Assembly (NCBI GenBank): GCA_022702195.1
Contig: JAKONB010000054.1
Coordinates: forward strand, 1-9,992
Reading direction: 5' to 3'
Source of the DNA: Beijerinckiaceae bacterium
GTDB lineage: Bacteria > Pseudomonadota > Alphaproteobacteria > Rhizobiales > Beijerinckiaceae
DNA length: 9,992 nt
The position numbers and the translations under genes were made by a program. Below the pieces are notes generated by a model that was given only the letters and a program-made list of their open reading frames with translations, was not told the origin of the DNA and searched no databases. Position 1 is the stretch's first letter, and each line of letters starts with the position of its first letter. Below are positions 1 through 7,166 of the stretch, piece by piece.

Positions 1-1200
1 GCGGCCCTGGCCCGTAAGGCGGCGAGTCCGCAGATCGCCCGCGACACGGCCTATTTCGCCGCCCATATCGGCAACGTCACCTCGGTGGACGGCTTCCTCG
101 CCGACAAGCGGCTGTTCTCCTACGCCACGAAGGCGTTCGGGCTTGAGGACATGACCTACGCCAAGGCGTTCATGCGCAAGGTGCTCACCGAGGGCGTGAG
201 CAGTTCGACGAGCTTTGCCAACCGCTTGGCCGACGACCGCTACGTCAAGTTCGCCAAGGCTTTCGACTTCACCCGGGTCGTCTCGGCGAACGCCGCCGCC
301 ACCAACACCGCGCAGGTGACCGGAAAGACCAGCTTGCTCAGCACCTTCGATTTCTCGGGCACGAACGAGGCGAGCTTCCTCATCACCAGCCAGCTCGACG
401 CCACCACGACGAAATCGGCCAAGATCGTCCTCAACAAGACCACCCTGGCGTCCCGCGTGCAGGACCCGAGCAAGGTCACCGCCACCGAACTGCTCAGCGC
501 GATCAATGCACAGATCGCGTCCTCGGGCGCGGACCATCTTGCCGGCAAGGTGCAGGCCGGATTCGAGGCGGGCGCCGTCCTGGCTTTCCAGACCACCGCC
601 TACGCGGATCTCGGCGCGGACGGGGCCTTGGGCGGCAACGGCATCAACGCCGACACGGTCTACGATTCCGGAGGACCGAACCGCTCAGTCTCGATCCGCA
701 ACGTGGCCCTTTCCGCCTCGAGCCAGACTGCCATCGATCTCGGCTTCGGCACCGGCCTGCCCCCCGACCAGCAGGCCAAGAGCGTCACCGCCGCTTATCT
801 GCGCCAGAGCCTGGAAACCGAGGCGGGCACTGACGATACCGGGGTGCGCCTCGCCCTGTACTTCTCCCGCATGGGGGCGTCGGCCAAGACCGGCTACGCG
901 ATCCTGGGCGACGCGGCCCTCTATCAGGTGGTCCAGACGGTGCTCGGCCTGCCCGCCGCCGGAACCTCGTCGGATGCGCTGGCCCGGCAGGCCGCGACCA
1001 TCGAGAAACGCGTCGATCTGAAGAGTTTCAGCGACCCCACCAAACTCGACGCCTTCGTGAAGCGCTTCGCGGCGATCTGGGACGCGCAGAACAACACGGC
1101 CTCGAACCCGGTTCTCGGCCTGTTCGCGGATGCCAGCGACGCGAGTGACGGCCTCGATGCGGCGGTGCTCGCCAACGTCCAGACCAAGCGGGTGGGCTGA
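1..1200 (+). CDS. DUF1217 domain protein of flagellar locus (5' end missing)
   Basis: Partial gene: the reading frame is open from base 1 and ends at TGA 1198-1200, so the true start is upstream; an internal GTG at 85 is not a convincing start because the preceding residues (ending YFAAHIGNVTS) already look like the family. About 399 residues are visible. The first part (SVDGFLADKRLFSYATKAFGLEDMTYAKAFMR, split here as SVDGFLADKRLF and GLEDMTYAKAFMR, near 82-174) and the last part (GVRLALYF at about 841-864, then IEKRVDL and a closing AIWDAQN) resemble DUF1217 proteins, which sit beside flgF in many rhizobia. No biochemical role is established for the family. Between the two conserved parts lies about 165 residues (277-771) of Ala/Thr/Ser/Gly-rich sequence that I think is an insertion. 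The stop is 5 bases before flgF, so the two are probably co-transcribed. Family assignment is from memory of the motifs. Confidence 0.8.
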   Translation, partial: AALARKAASPQIARDTAYFAAHIGNVTSVDGFLADKRLFSYATKAFGLEDMTYAKAFMRKVLTEGVSSSTSFANRLADDRYVKFAKAFDFTRVVSANAAATNTAQVTGKTSLLSTFDFSGTNEASFLITSQLDATTTKSAKIVLNKTTLASRVQDPSKVTATELLSAINAQIASSGADHLAGKVQAGFEAGAVLAFQTTAYADLGADGALGGNGINADTVYDSGGPNRSVSIRNVALSASSQTAIDLGFGTGLPPDQQAKSVTAAYLRQSLETEAGTDDTGVRLALYFSRMGASAKTGYAILGDAALYQVVQTVLGLPAAGTSSDALARQAATIEKRVDLKSFSDPTKLDAFVKRFAAIWDAQNNTASNPVLGLFADASDASDGLDAAVLANVQTKRVG

Positions 1201-1205
1201 GCGCG

Positions 1206-1931
1206 ATGCAGAACGCTCTCTACGTCGCCCTCTCGGCGCAGGTCGCCACCGAAAAGCGGCTCAATGCCGTGGCCAACAACGTCGCCAACCTCGCCACCCC
1301 CGGTTACCGGGCCGAGGACACCAAGTTCTCCGCGCTCCTCGCGCAGGCGAGCAAAGGGGCGGTCGCCTTCGCATCGGCGGGGGATACCTACATCTCGTCC
1401 CGCTCGGGGCCGATCATCAAGACCGATGCGCCCCTCGACGTGGCGGTCCAAGGCGACGCCTGGTTCGCCGTGGGGGGGGCGAGAGGACCCGTCTATACCC
1501 GCGACGGCCGCATGACGATGGACGCGATGGGCCAGCTGCGGAGCATCACCGGGCAGCCGATGCTCGATCCGGGCGGATCGCCGATCCTCCTCGATCCCCA
1601 GGCCGGCCCCCCCACCATAGGCCGGGACGGAACGGTGTCCCAAGGCATCAACCAAGTCGGTGCCATCGGCCTATTCACCCTCGACCCCCAGGGCACGCTC
1701 ACCCGCGCCGAGCCCAATGGTGTGACCTCGAACCGACCGGCACAGCCCGTACAGGATTTCACCCGAATCGGCATGGTCCAGGGCTACATGGAAGGCGCGA
1801 ACGTCAACCCGGTGCTGGAGATGACCAAGCTCATCACCCTCCAGCGCAGCTTTGAGAGCGCGGCCACCCTCACCGCCGAGACCGAGTCCTCGTTCCAGGG
1901 GGCGATCCGCTCCCTGAGTCCGCAGGGCTGA
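1206..1931 (+). CDS. flgF: Flagellar basal-body rod protein FlgF
   Basis: FlgF forms part of the proximal rod that crosses the periplasm, and is exported by the flagellar type III system. The 241-residue length is normal for FlgF. The N-terminus (MQNALYVALSAQ, then VANNVANLATPGYRAE) carries the ANN-x-AN-x-x-TPGY rod/hook-family motif in the alphaproteobacterial FlgF style. The centre has GPVYTRDGRM, and the C-terminus has GYMEGANVNPVLEMTKLITLQRSFES, a typical rod C-terminal segment (split: GYMEGANVNPVLEM, LITLQRSFES). It has no Sec signal peptide, as expected for a type III substrate. ATG 1206 follows the upstream stop by 5 bases, with only a weak G-rich ribosome site (GGTGGG, 1191-1196). FliI begins 4 bases after its stop. 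The gene contains an 8-G run (1472-1479) and a 7-C run (1607-1613), possible slippage points. FlgG is the closest alternative, but the length and the Q-N-x-LYV start favour FlgF. Confidence 0.92.
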   Translation: MQNALYVALSAQVATEKRLNAVANNVANLATPGYRAEDTKFSALLAQASKGAVAFASAGDTYISSRSGPIIKTDAPLDVAVQGDAWFAVGGARGPVYTRDGRMTMDAMGQLRSITGQPMLDPGGSPILLDPQAGPPTIGRDGTVSQGINQVGAIGLFTLDPQGTLTRAEPNGVTSNRPAQPVQDFTRIGMVQGYMEGANVNPVLEMTKLITLQRSFESAATLTAETESSFQGAIRSLSPQG

Positions 1932-1935
1932 GCGG

Positions 1936-3261
1936 ATGGAAGCCGACCTTCTCCACCGCATCGCCGACGCGATGGCCGCCCGCGAATCCCTCCCGCTGGT
2001 GCGGATCGGTGGTCCGATCCAGGAGGTCACCGCGAGTGCCGCGCGCGTCGGCGGCGTCTCCGCCTTCCTGAAGCTCGGGGACCGCATGGGTTTCCAGGCC
2101 AATGGCCGCGAGCAGGTGGCCGAGGTCGTGCGTGTCGATGCCGCCGGGGTGACCGTGAAGCCCTTCGACAGACGGATCGAGGCCGGCATCGGCACGCTGG
2201 CCTACCGCCTCGGCGACCCGACCCTGCGGCCGGACGCCTCTTGGAAGGGGCGCGTCATCGACGCTCTCGGACGGCCCGTCGATGGATTGGGCGCCCTTGT
2301 CGCCGGCAGCCGGGCGGTCCCCATCGACGCGGCCCCGCCGCCGGCGATGGAGCGGACCCGGGTCCGGACGCCCCTGCGGACGGGGGTGCGCGCCCTCGAT
2401 CTGTTCACCCCGCTCTGCATCGGCCAGCGGATCGGCATCTTCGCGGGCTCGGGGGTCGGTAAGTCGACCCTGCTCGCCATGCTGGCGGCCGCCAACGGCT
2501 TCGACAGCATCGTGGTTGCCCTCGTGGGCGAGCGCGGACGCGAGGTGCGGGAATTCCTGGAAGGCCCGATGGCGGCGAGCCGCGCGCGCGCCGTGATCGT
2601 GGTCTCCACCGGCGACGAGAGTCCGATGATGCGGCGCCAGGCGCCCAAAGTGGCGCTGGCCATCGCGGAATCGTTCCGCGATGGCGGGGAATCCGTCTTG
2701 CTCATCGTCGATTCCGTGACCCGTTACGCCCATGCCGCCCGCGACGTGGCGCTGGCGGCCGGGGAGCCGGCGGTGGCCCGCGGATATCCGCCGAGCGTGT
2801 TCTCGGATCTGCCGCGTCTGCTCGAACGGGCCGGCCCCGGCCTCGATAGGGCCGGCAGCATCACCGGCGTGTTCTCGGTGCTCGTGGACGGCGACGACCA
2901 CAACGACCCGGTGGCCGACTCGATCCGCGGAACCCTCGACGGGCACGTGGTGCTCGACCGGGCCATCGCCGAGCAGGGACGCTATCCGGCCATCGATCTG
3001 CTCGGGTCGATCTCGCGCCTGTCGGGCGAGGTCTGGACTCCCGAGCAGCGTGAACTCATCCGCCGCCTGAAGGCGATGATGGCACGGTTCGAGGAGACCC
3101 GGGACCTGCGCCTGATGGGCGGCTACCGCACGGGTGAGGATGCTGATCTCGATCAGGCGATCAGCCTGGTGCCGCGCATCTACGAGGCCTTGCGACAGGA
3201 GCCGGGAATGCCCCCGAGCCAGGACGCCTTCCTGGAACTCGCCCAATCCCTGCGAGGCTGA
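1936..3261 (+). CDS. fliI: Flagellum-specific type III export ATPase FliI
   Basis: FliI is the cytoplasmic ATPase related to F1 beta that helps load and unfold substrates at the flagellar export gate. Its 441 residues match the family. An N-terminal beta-barrel region (about 1-100) is followed by the ATPase core. Walker A is AGSGVGKST at residues 170-178 (K176). The catalytic-glutamate loop is VGERGREV at 197-204 (E199). Walker B is VLLIVD at 254-259 (D259). YPPSVFSDLPRLLERAG (284-300), DSIRGTLDGHVVLDR (328-342) and PAIDLLGSISR (351-361) are further conserved stretches. All key residues are present, so the enzyme should be active. ATG 1936 has AGGG at 1924-1927, 8 bases upstream, inside the end of flgF, so translation is probably coupled. 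No fliJ or fliH follows, unlike the enteric fliHIJ order. Codons 242-250 form a 12-bp perfect inverted repeat. Virulence-type ATPases (SctN) are the alternative; the flagellar neighbours rule this out. Confidence 0.97.
   Translation: MEADLLHRIADAMAARESLPLVRIGGPIQEVTASAARVGGVSAFLKLGDRMGFQANGREQVAEVVRVDAAGVTVKPFDRRIEAGIGTLAYRLGDPTLRPDASWKGRVIDALGRPVDGLGALVAGSRAVPIDAAPPPAMERTRVRTPLRTGVRALDLFTPLCIGQRIGIFAGSGVGKSTLLAMLAAANGFDSIVVALVGERGREVREFLEGPMAASRARAVIVVSTGDESPMMRRQAPKVALAIAESFRDGGESVLLIVDSVTRYAHAARDVALAAGEPAVARGYPPSVFSDLPRLLERAGPGLDRAGSITGVFSVLVDGDDHNDPVADSIRGTLDGHVVLDRAIAEQGRYPAIDLLGSISRLSGEVWTPEQRELIRRLKAMMARFEETRDLRLMGGYRTGEDADLDQAISLVPRIYEALRQEPGMPPSQDAFLELAQSLRG
2659..2685 (+). repeat. 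12-bp perfect inverted repeat inside fliI
   Basis: Left arm GCCATCGCGGAA (2659-2670), loop TCG, right arm TTCCGCGATGGC (2674-2685). The arms are in frame, so codon by codon the nine codons for A-I-A-E-S-F-R-D-G read the same on both strands. Protein conservation of this FliI segment explains part of it; whether it also forms an RNA hairpin is unknown. Confidence 0.85.
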
Positions 3262-3262
3262 G

Positions 3263-3316
3263 ATGTGCCCCCGCGAACGCGCCAATCCAGCCCCGCGCAA
3301 GCCTTTCTTCCTCTAG
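3263..3316 (+). CDS. Possible 17-codon small ORF after fliI
   Basis: ATG 3263 to TAG 3316 encodes MCPRERANPAPRKPFFL. It starts one base after the fliI stop, and the end of fliI supplies GAGG (3254-3257) 5 bases upstream, a good ribosome site at good spacing. It ends 34 bases before flgE. The peptide is basic and Pro-rich and I recognise no family. It could be a leader peptide for flgE, a by-product of translation re-initiation, or chance; nothing in the sequence alone shows that it is made. Confidence 0.2.
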   Translation: MCPRERANPAPRKPFFL

Positions 3317-3339
3317 TGCCCGCAAGTCCTGTTCCCTCC

Positions 3340-3350
3340 GAGGTGACCTC
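3340..3350 (+). promoter_or_regulatory. flgE ribosome binding site within a small palindrome
   Basis: GAGGTG at 3340-3345 lies 5 bases before the flgE ATG and is one of the best Shine-Dalgarno matches in the window. GAGGT and ACCTC (3340-3344 and 3346-3350) are exact inverse copies separated by one G. An intramolecular hairpin is impossible with a 1-base loop, so any meaning would be as a DNA site; the likely role is simply ribosome binding, and it fixes the flgE start. Confidence 0.75.
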
Positions 3351-4568
3351 ATGAGTCTCATCAGCGTTCTGCGCACCGGCGTGTCCGGCATGAATGCGCA
3401 GTCCAATCGCATCTCCAACGTGGCCGAGAACGTGCAGAATGCTGGCACCACCGGCTACAAGCGCGTGTCGAGCGAATTCTCGTCGCTGCTACTCGATGGC
3501 ACGACCAACAGCGCCTACAATTCCGGCGCCGTCGAGACTAAGACCCGTCGGGCCATCGGCGAGGATGGACCGATCAGCTTCACCACCTCGAAGACCGACC
3601 TTGCCATCCAGGGACACGGTTTCTTCGTGGTTCAGGACGAGAACAAGGCGCCGTTCCTCACCCGCTCGGGCAATTTCGTCGTGGACGGACCGACCGGCAA
3701 CCTCGTCAATGCCGGCGGCTTCACCCTGATGGGCTACGGCCTCGCGGACGGCACCCCGACTCCGAGCTTGAACAGCACGTCCGGCATGGTGCCGGTGAAT
3801 CTGTCAGGCTTTGGCATGCGGGCGACGCCCACGACCGCCGCCGATATCAACGGCAACCTTTCGGCGGACACGGCCGCCCTCTCGGGCGCCCTGTCGCCGA
3901 CCAATTATTCCAAGAAGACCTCGATCGTCACGTTCGACCAGCAGGGCAAGAAACTCACCCTCGACATCTATCTGGCCAAGACAGCCAACGCCAACGAATG
4001 GACGGCCAGCGTCTATACGGGCGGCACGGCGATCGCCAGCAACCTGTCCCTGACCTTCGGGGCCGACGGCAAGCTGACCGGCACGGCGGCGACCGCCGCC
4101 AAGACGAGCTTCACGATCCCGGGCGGCAAGCTTGCCGCCCTGGATCTGAGCGGTGTCACGCAGCTGGCCGGCGACTACACCCTGACCGGCACCGCCGACG
4201 GCAAGGCCCCGTCCGCCGTCACCGGCACCGAGTTCGGCGCCGACGGCACGGTCTACGCCACCTATGCGGACGGCACGCGCCTGGCCGCGTTCAAGGTGCC
4301 CCTCGCTGACGTCAAGAGCCCCGACAACATGGATCCGCGCGCGGGCAACGTCTTCCAGACCACGATCGGTTCGGGCGACATCCAGATCGGCTTTGCCGGC
4401 ACCGGCGGCTTGGGCACACTCAAGTCCAGCGCCCTCGAGCAGTCGAACGTCGACGTCAGCACGGAGCTGACCACGATGATCGAGTCGCAGACCGTCTACA
4501 CCGCGAACTCGAAGGTCTTCATGACCGGCAACGAGCTTCTCGACACCCTGATGAACCTCAAGCGCTGA
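3351..4568 (+). CDS. flgE: Flagellar hook protein FlgE
   Basis: FlgE polymerises into the curved hook joining rod and filament; it is a type III export substrate, capped by FlgD during assembly. The 405 residues match the usual alphaproteobacterial length. The N-terminal helix begins MSLISVLRTGVSGMNAQSNR, followed by the rod/hook motif, here VAENVQNAGTTGYKR, which is slightly unusual (most relatives have N-x-AN where this has N-V-QN). Then comes HGFFVVQDENKAPFLTRSGN, typical of hook and rod proteins, a variable Ala/Thr/Gly-rich centre (about residues 150-310, the D2-like outer domain), and a C-terminal helix (NVDVSTELTTMIESQTVYTA, ending LLDTLMNLKR). The start is fixed by the GAGGTG site at 3340. 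The 89-base spacer before it means flgE may have its own promoter, but I see no convincing one. A 20-bp perfect palindrome lies inside (4121-4140), and a stem-loop follows the stop. Confidence 0.96.
   Translation: MSLISVLRTGVSGMNAQSNRISNVAENVQNAGTTGYKRVSSEFSSLLLDGTTNSAYNSGAVETKTRRAIGEDGPISFTTSKTDLAIQGHGFFVVQDENKAPFLTRSGNFVVDGPTGNLVNAGGFTLMGYGLADGTPTPSLNSTSGMVPVNLSGFGMRATPTTAADINGNLSADTAALSGALSPTNYSKKTSIVTFDQQGKKLTLDIYLAKTANANEWTASVYTGGTAIASNLSLTFGADGKLTGTAATAAKTSFTIPGGKLAALDLSGVTQLAGDYTLTGTADGKAPSAVTGTEFGADGTVYATYADGTRLAAFKVPLADVKSPDNMDPRAGNVFQTTIGSGDIQIGFAGTGGLGTLKSSALEQSNVDVSTELTTMIESQTVYTANSKVFMTGNELLDTLMNLKR
4121..4140 (+). repeat. 20-bp perfect palindrome inside flgE
   Basis: GGGCGGCAAG followed directly by its reverse complement CTTGCCGCCC. 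It encodes G-G-K-L-A-A plus flanking bases in the variable part of the hook protein, where amino-acid constraint should be weak. Thirteen of its bases (GCAAGCTTGCCGC, 4126-4138) recur in the spacer before flhA (9046-9058). Confidence 0.85.
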
Positions 4569-4576
4569 GTTGCAGA

Positions 4577-4598
4577 GCGGTGGCGTCCTCGCCGCCGC
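4577..4598 (+). repeat. Stem-loop between flgE and flgK
   Basis: GCGGTGGCG (4577-4585), loop TCCT, CGCCGCCGC (4590-4598): a 9-bp stem with one G-U pair, starting 8 bases after the flgE stop. There is no T-run after it, so it is not a classic intrinsic terminator. It could slow RNA decay from the flgE end, allow partial termination, or mark a processing site. The rest of the 66-base spacer holds only the flgK ribosome site. Confidence 0.6.
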
Positions 4599-4634
4599 AT
4601 CCCGTGCAATTGCCGCCCGACCAGGAATCCGACG

Positions 4635-6110
4635 ATGGGCCTCTCCCTCGCGCTCAACTCCGCCCGCTCATCGCTGACCGCGACATCGGCGCAGATTGCC
4701 GTGGCCTCCCGCAACACCACGGGCGCCAACGATCCGTTCTACACCCGGAAGATCGCGAATTTGGTGGCCACCAGCGGCGGCAACGCCGTCACGATCCAGC
4801 GCGCTACCGACGCGGCGTTGTTCGCCCGCAAGCTGCTCGGCACCTCGTCGGCCGCCGGTAGCCAGGCGGTGCTCGACGGGCTCAAGGCCCTGCACGAGAC
4901 CGTAGGGGATACCGGCGACGTCACCTCGCCAGCGGCGCGCCTCACGGCCCTCGATGCCGCGCTCCAGGCGGCCGCCAACAAGCCGGACGACATGGAGCTG
5001 GCCCGCACCGCCGTCGAGGCGGCCCGTAATCTCGCCTCCAGTCTGAACGATGCCGCGGCGACGGTCTACAAGGTCCGCGGTCAAGCCGATGCGGACATCG
5101 CCGCCTCGGTGACCAAGGTCAACGACCTGCTGGCTCAGTTCGAGCAGGCCAACAAAGCGGTGACCATCGGCGCCGGCACGGGGGCGGACGTCACCGACGC
5201 CCTCGACGATCGGGACCGGATCCTGGCCGCGCTGTCGCAGGAAATGGGCGTCACCACGGTGATCCGCCCCGGCAACGACATGGCGATCTACACCGATGGC
5301 GGCGTGCCCCTGTTTGAACGCACCGCCCGGCGCGTCTCCTTCGCGCCGACCAACGCCTACAGCGCCGGAACCGTCGGCGGCGCCGTGACGGTGGACGGCG
5401 TCCCTGTAACGGGCGCCAATTCGCCGATGCCCCTGCAGACCGGCAGGATCGCCGGTCTGGCCAGCCTGCGCGACGAGGTCGCCGTGCGCTACGAGAGCCA
5501 ACTCGACGGGATGGCGGCGGGCCTCATCGACGCCTTCGCCGAAACCGGCACCAACGCGGCGGGGGCCACCGTCAAGGCCGCCGGCCTGTTCGACAGCAGC
5601 TTTGGCAGTTGGGTGCCAGGGGGGGCGACGGGCTGGCAGAGCGGACTTGCCGCCGCGATCCGGATCAACCCGGCCGTCGACCCGAAGAAGAACGGCAGTC
5701 TCACGCTCCTGCGCGACGGCGGCATGAACGGGACCGGCTTCCGCGCCAACCCGTCGGCCGTCGGGGCCGGAACGGCCTATCCCGATCGCCTGCAAGCGCT
5801 CAGCGCTGCCCTGGGGGCCACCCGCAGCTTCGCGGCGGGGTCGGGATTGCCGACCAGCGCCTCGCTCAAGGACTTCGCCACGGCCTCCGCCGGCTGGCTC
5901 GAGGCGCAGCGCCAATCCGCCTCCACCGACGCGGATTACCAATCGACCCTGCTCTCGCGCGCCTCAGACGCCTATTCGAATGCGGTCGGCGTCAACGTCG
6001 ACGACGAGACCGCCGCGACCCTTCAACTCGAACGGTCCTACACCGCCTCGGCCAAGCTGCTGACCGTGGTGAACGACCTCCTGAAGACCCTGATGGACGC
6101 GGTGCGATAG
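4635..6110 (+). CDS. flgK: Flagellar hook-associated protein FlgK (HAP1)
   Basis: FlgK forms the first junction layer between hook and filament and is secreted through the flagellar type III apparatus. The 491 residues agree with alphaproteobacterial FlgK. The N-terminus MGLSLALNSARSSLTATSAQ, then VASRNTTGANDPFYTRKIA, is the diverged rhizobial version of the NIAN-x-x-TPGYTR motif. An early helical region (about 75-200, with LDALDAALQAAANKPD-like and DDRDRILAALSQEMGV segments) and PLQTGRIAGLASLRDEV (about 265-281) are FlgK features; the C-terminal helix reads QLERSYTASAKLLTVVNDLL. ATG 4635 has AGGA at 4623-4626, 8 bases upstream. FlgL begins 3 bases after the stop, so the pair is almost certainly co-translated. 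A 7-G run lies at 5619-5625 and a 9-bp inverted repeat at 5436-5459. No signal peptide is visible, as expected. Confidence 0.94.
   Translation: MGLSLALNSARSSLTATSAQIAVASRNTTGANDPFYTRKIANLVATSGGNAVTIQRATDAALFARKLLGTSSAAGSQAVLDGLKALHETVGDTGDVTSPAARLTALDAALQAAANKPDDMELARTAVEAARNLASSLNDAAATVYKVRGQADADIAASVTKVNDLLAQFEQANKAVTIGAGTGADVTDALDDRDRILAALSQEMGVTTVIRPGNDMAIYTDGGVPLFERTARRVSFAPTNAYSAGTVGGAVTVDGVPVTGANSPMPLQTGRIAGLASLRDEVAVRYESQLDGMAAGLIDAFAETGTNAAGATVKAAGLFDSSFGSWVPGGATGWQSGLAAAIRINPAVDPKKNGSLTLLRDGGMNGTGFRANPSAVGAGTAYPDRLQALSAALGATRSFAAGSGLPTSASLKDFATASAGWLEAQRQSASTDADYQSTLLSRASDAYSNAVGVNVDDETAATLQLERSYTASAKLLTVVNDLLKTLMDAVR
5436..5459 (+). repeat. 9-bp inverted repeat inside flgK
   Basis: CAGACCGGC (5436-5444), loop AGGATC, GCCGGTCTG (5451-5459). 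It falls in the conserved Q-T-G-R-I-A-G-L segment and may result only from codon choice in GC-rich DNA. Confidence 0.7.
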
Positions 6111-6113
6111 ACC

Positions 6114-7160
6114 ATGCGGACCAACGCGATCTCGACCTTGAGTTTCTGGAACACGCCGCGCACCGGCGTATCCCGCATGCAGGTGGACCTGGCGGAGGCC
6201 AATCAGGAACTCGTCAGCGGCCGCTACGCCGATGTCGGGCTCCAGCTCGGAAGCCGCACCGGCCTGGCGCTCGGCCTGCGCAACACCTCGGCGCAGATCG
6301 CCACCCTGCGGGAGGGCAACGACGCCACCGGCCTGCGCCTCTCCACCACGCAGGCCGCGCTCAAGCAGATGCAGGCGGGGGCCGATGCGACGTTGACGAC
6401 GCTGAACGGCGTGCCGATGGCCCAGCGCGCGGCCGCCGTGCAGAATCTGGCCGCCACCCAGCTCGCCGCCCTCACCGCCTCCCTCAATACCAGCGCCGGC
6501 GGCCAGTTCGTCTTCGGCGGCGTGAATACCGGCAAGGTTCCGGTGACGACCTATGCCGGCACGCCGTCCTCCGCGGCCAAGACGGCGGTGGACAAGGCCT
6601 TCAAGGACACGTTTGGCTTCGCGCAGAACGACCCGGCCGCGGCGTCGATCACCGGTCCGCAGATGAAGGCGTTCCTCGATGGCCCCTTCGCGGCCCTGTT
6701 CGACGCTTCCGGCTGGAGCGCGAACTGGTCCGGTGCCTCGGACCGCACCCTCGACAGTCGCGTCTCGCTCACCGAGACCGTGACGACCTCGGCCAGCGCC
6801 AATGCGCCGGCTGTGCGCCAGCTCGCCATGGCCTACGTGATGGCTTCCGATCTCGGCCTCTCGGCCCTCTCGGGCGATGCCCAGACCGTGGCCACCAACA
6901 GGGTGATCGGCCTGTTGGGAGCGGCAAGCAGCGGCCTCGTCGCGACGCAGGCCGATCTCGGCCGCTCGCAGGCCGCGATCATCGACGCCAACACCCGGCT
7001 CGACGCGCAGAAGACCCTGATCGCGACGCAGATCAACGGGCTGGAGGGTGTCGACCAAGCCGAGGCCAAGTCGCGGGTCGACCGCCTGACCACCCAAGTC
7101 CAGGTCTCCTACTCGCTCACCGCGCAGCTGCGCCAGCTCAGCCTGGTCTCCTACCTCTGA
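6114..7160 (+). CDS. flgL: Flagellar hook-associated protein FlgL (HAP3)
   Basis: FlgL forms the second junction layer, on which flagellin polymerises, and is a type III export substrate. The 348 residues suit FlgL in this group. The N-terminus has the flagellin-type helix (ISTLSFWNTPRTGVSRMQVD, then LAEANQELVSGRYADVGLQL, LGSRTGLALGLRN), and the C-terminus the matching helix with SRVDRLTTQVQVSYSLTAQL ending in LSLVSYL, the flagellin-family end. The middle contains GGQFVFGGVNT, typical of FlgL. It lies directly after flgK, the usual position. The start is ATG 6114, 3 bases after the flgK TAG; the ribosome site is weak (GGTG), which fits coupling with flgK. A flagellin is the main alternative, but the size of the central domain, GGQFVFGG and the flgK neighbour favour FlgL. 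A stem-loop follows the stop. Confidence 0.93.
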   Translation: MRTNAISTLSFWNTPRTGVSRMQVDLAEANQELVSGRYADVGLQLGSRTGLALGLRNTSAQIATLREGNDATGLRLSTTQAALKQMQAGADATLTTLNGVPMAQRAAAVQNLAATQLAALTASLNTSAGGQFVFGGVNTGKVPVTTYAGTPSSAAKTAVDKAFKDTFGFAQNDPAAASITGPQMKAFLDGPFAALFDASGWSANWSGASDRTLDSRVSLTETVTTSASANAPAVRQLAMAYVMASDLGLSALSGDAQTVATNRVIGLLGAASSGLVATQADLGRSQAAIIDANTRLDAQKTLIATQINGLEGVDQAEAKSRVDRLTTQVQVSYSLTAQLRQLSLVSYL

Positions 7161-7166
7161 GGCCGT

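Noticed and set aside
2003..2020. GGATCGG-TGGT-CCGATCC, a 7-bp hairpin near the start of fliI.
   Set aside because: Arms of this length are expected several times in 10 kb of GC-rich DNA, and it has no positional link to a start or stop.
1870..3300. A long open frame on the - strand opposite fliI (476 codons).
   Set aside because: It mirrors a confident, conserved gene; GC-rich codon use leaves the antisense frame free of stops. Its product is Arg/Gly/His-rich with no recognisable family.
4668..5942. Long - strand frame opposite flgK; similar ones at 5964-7097, 7876-9144 and 8921-9916.
   Set aside because: All are antisense to conserved flagellar genes, low in complexity, with no family motif or ribosome-site support.
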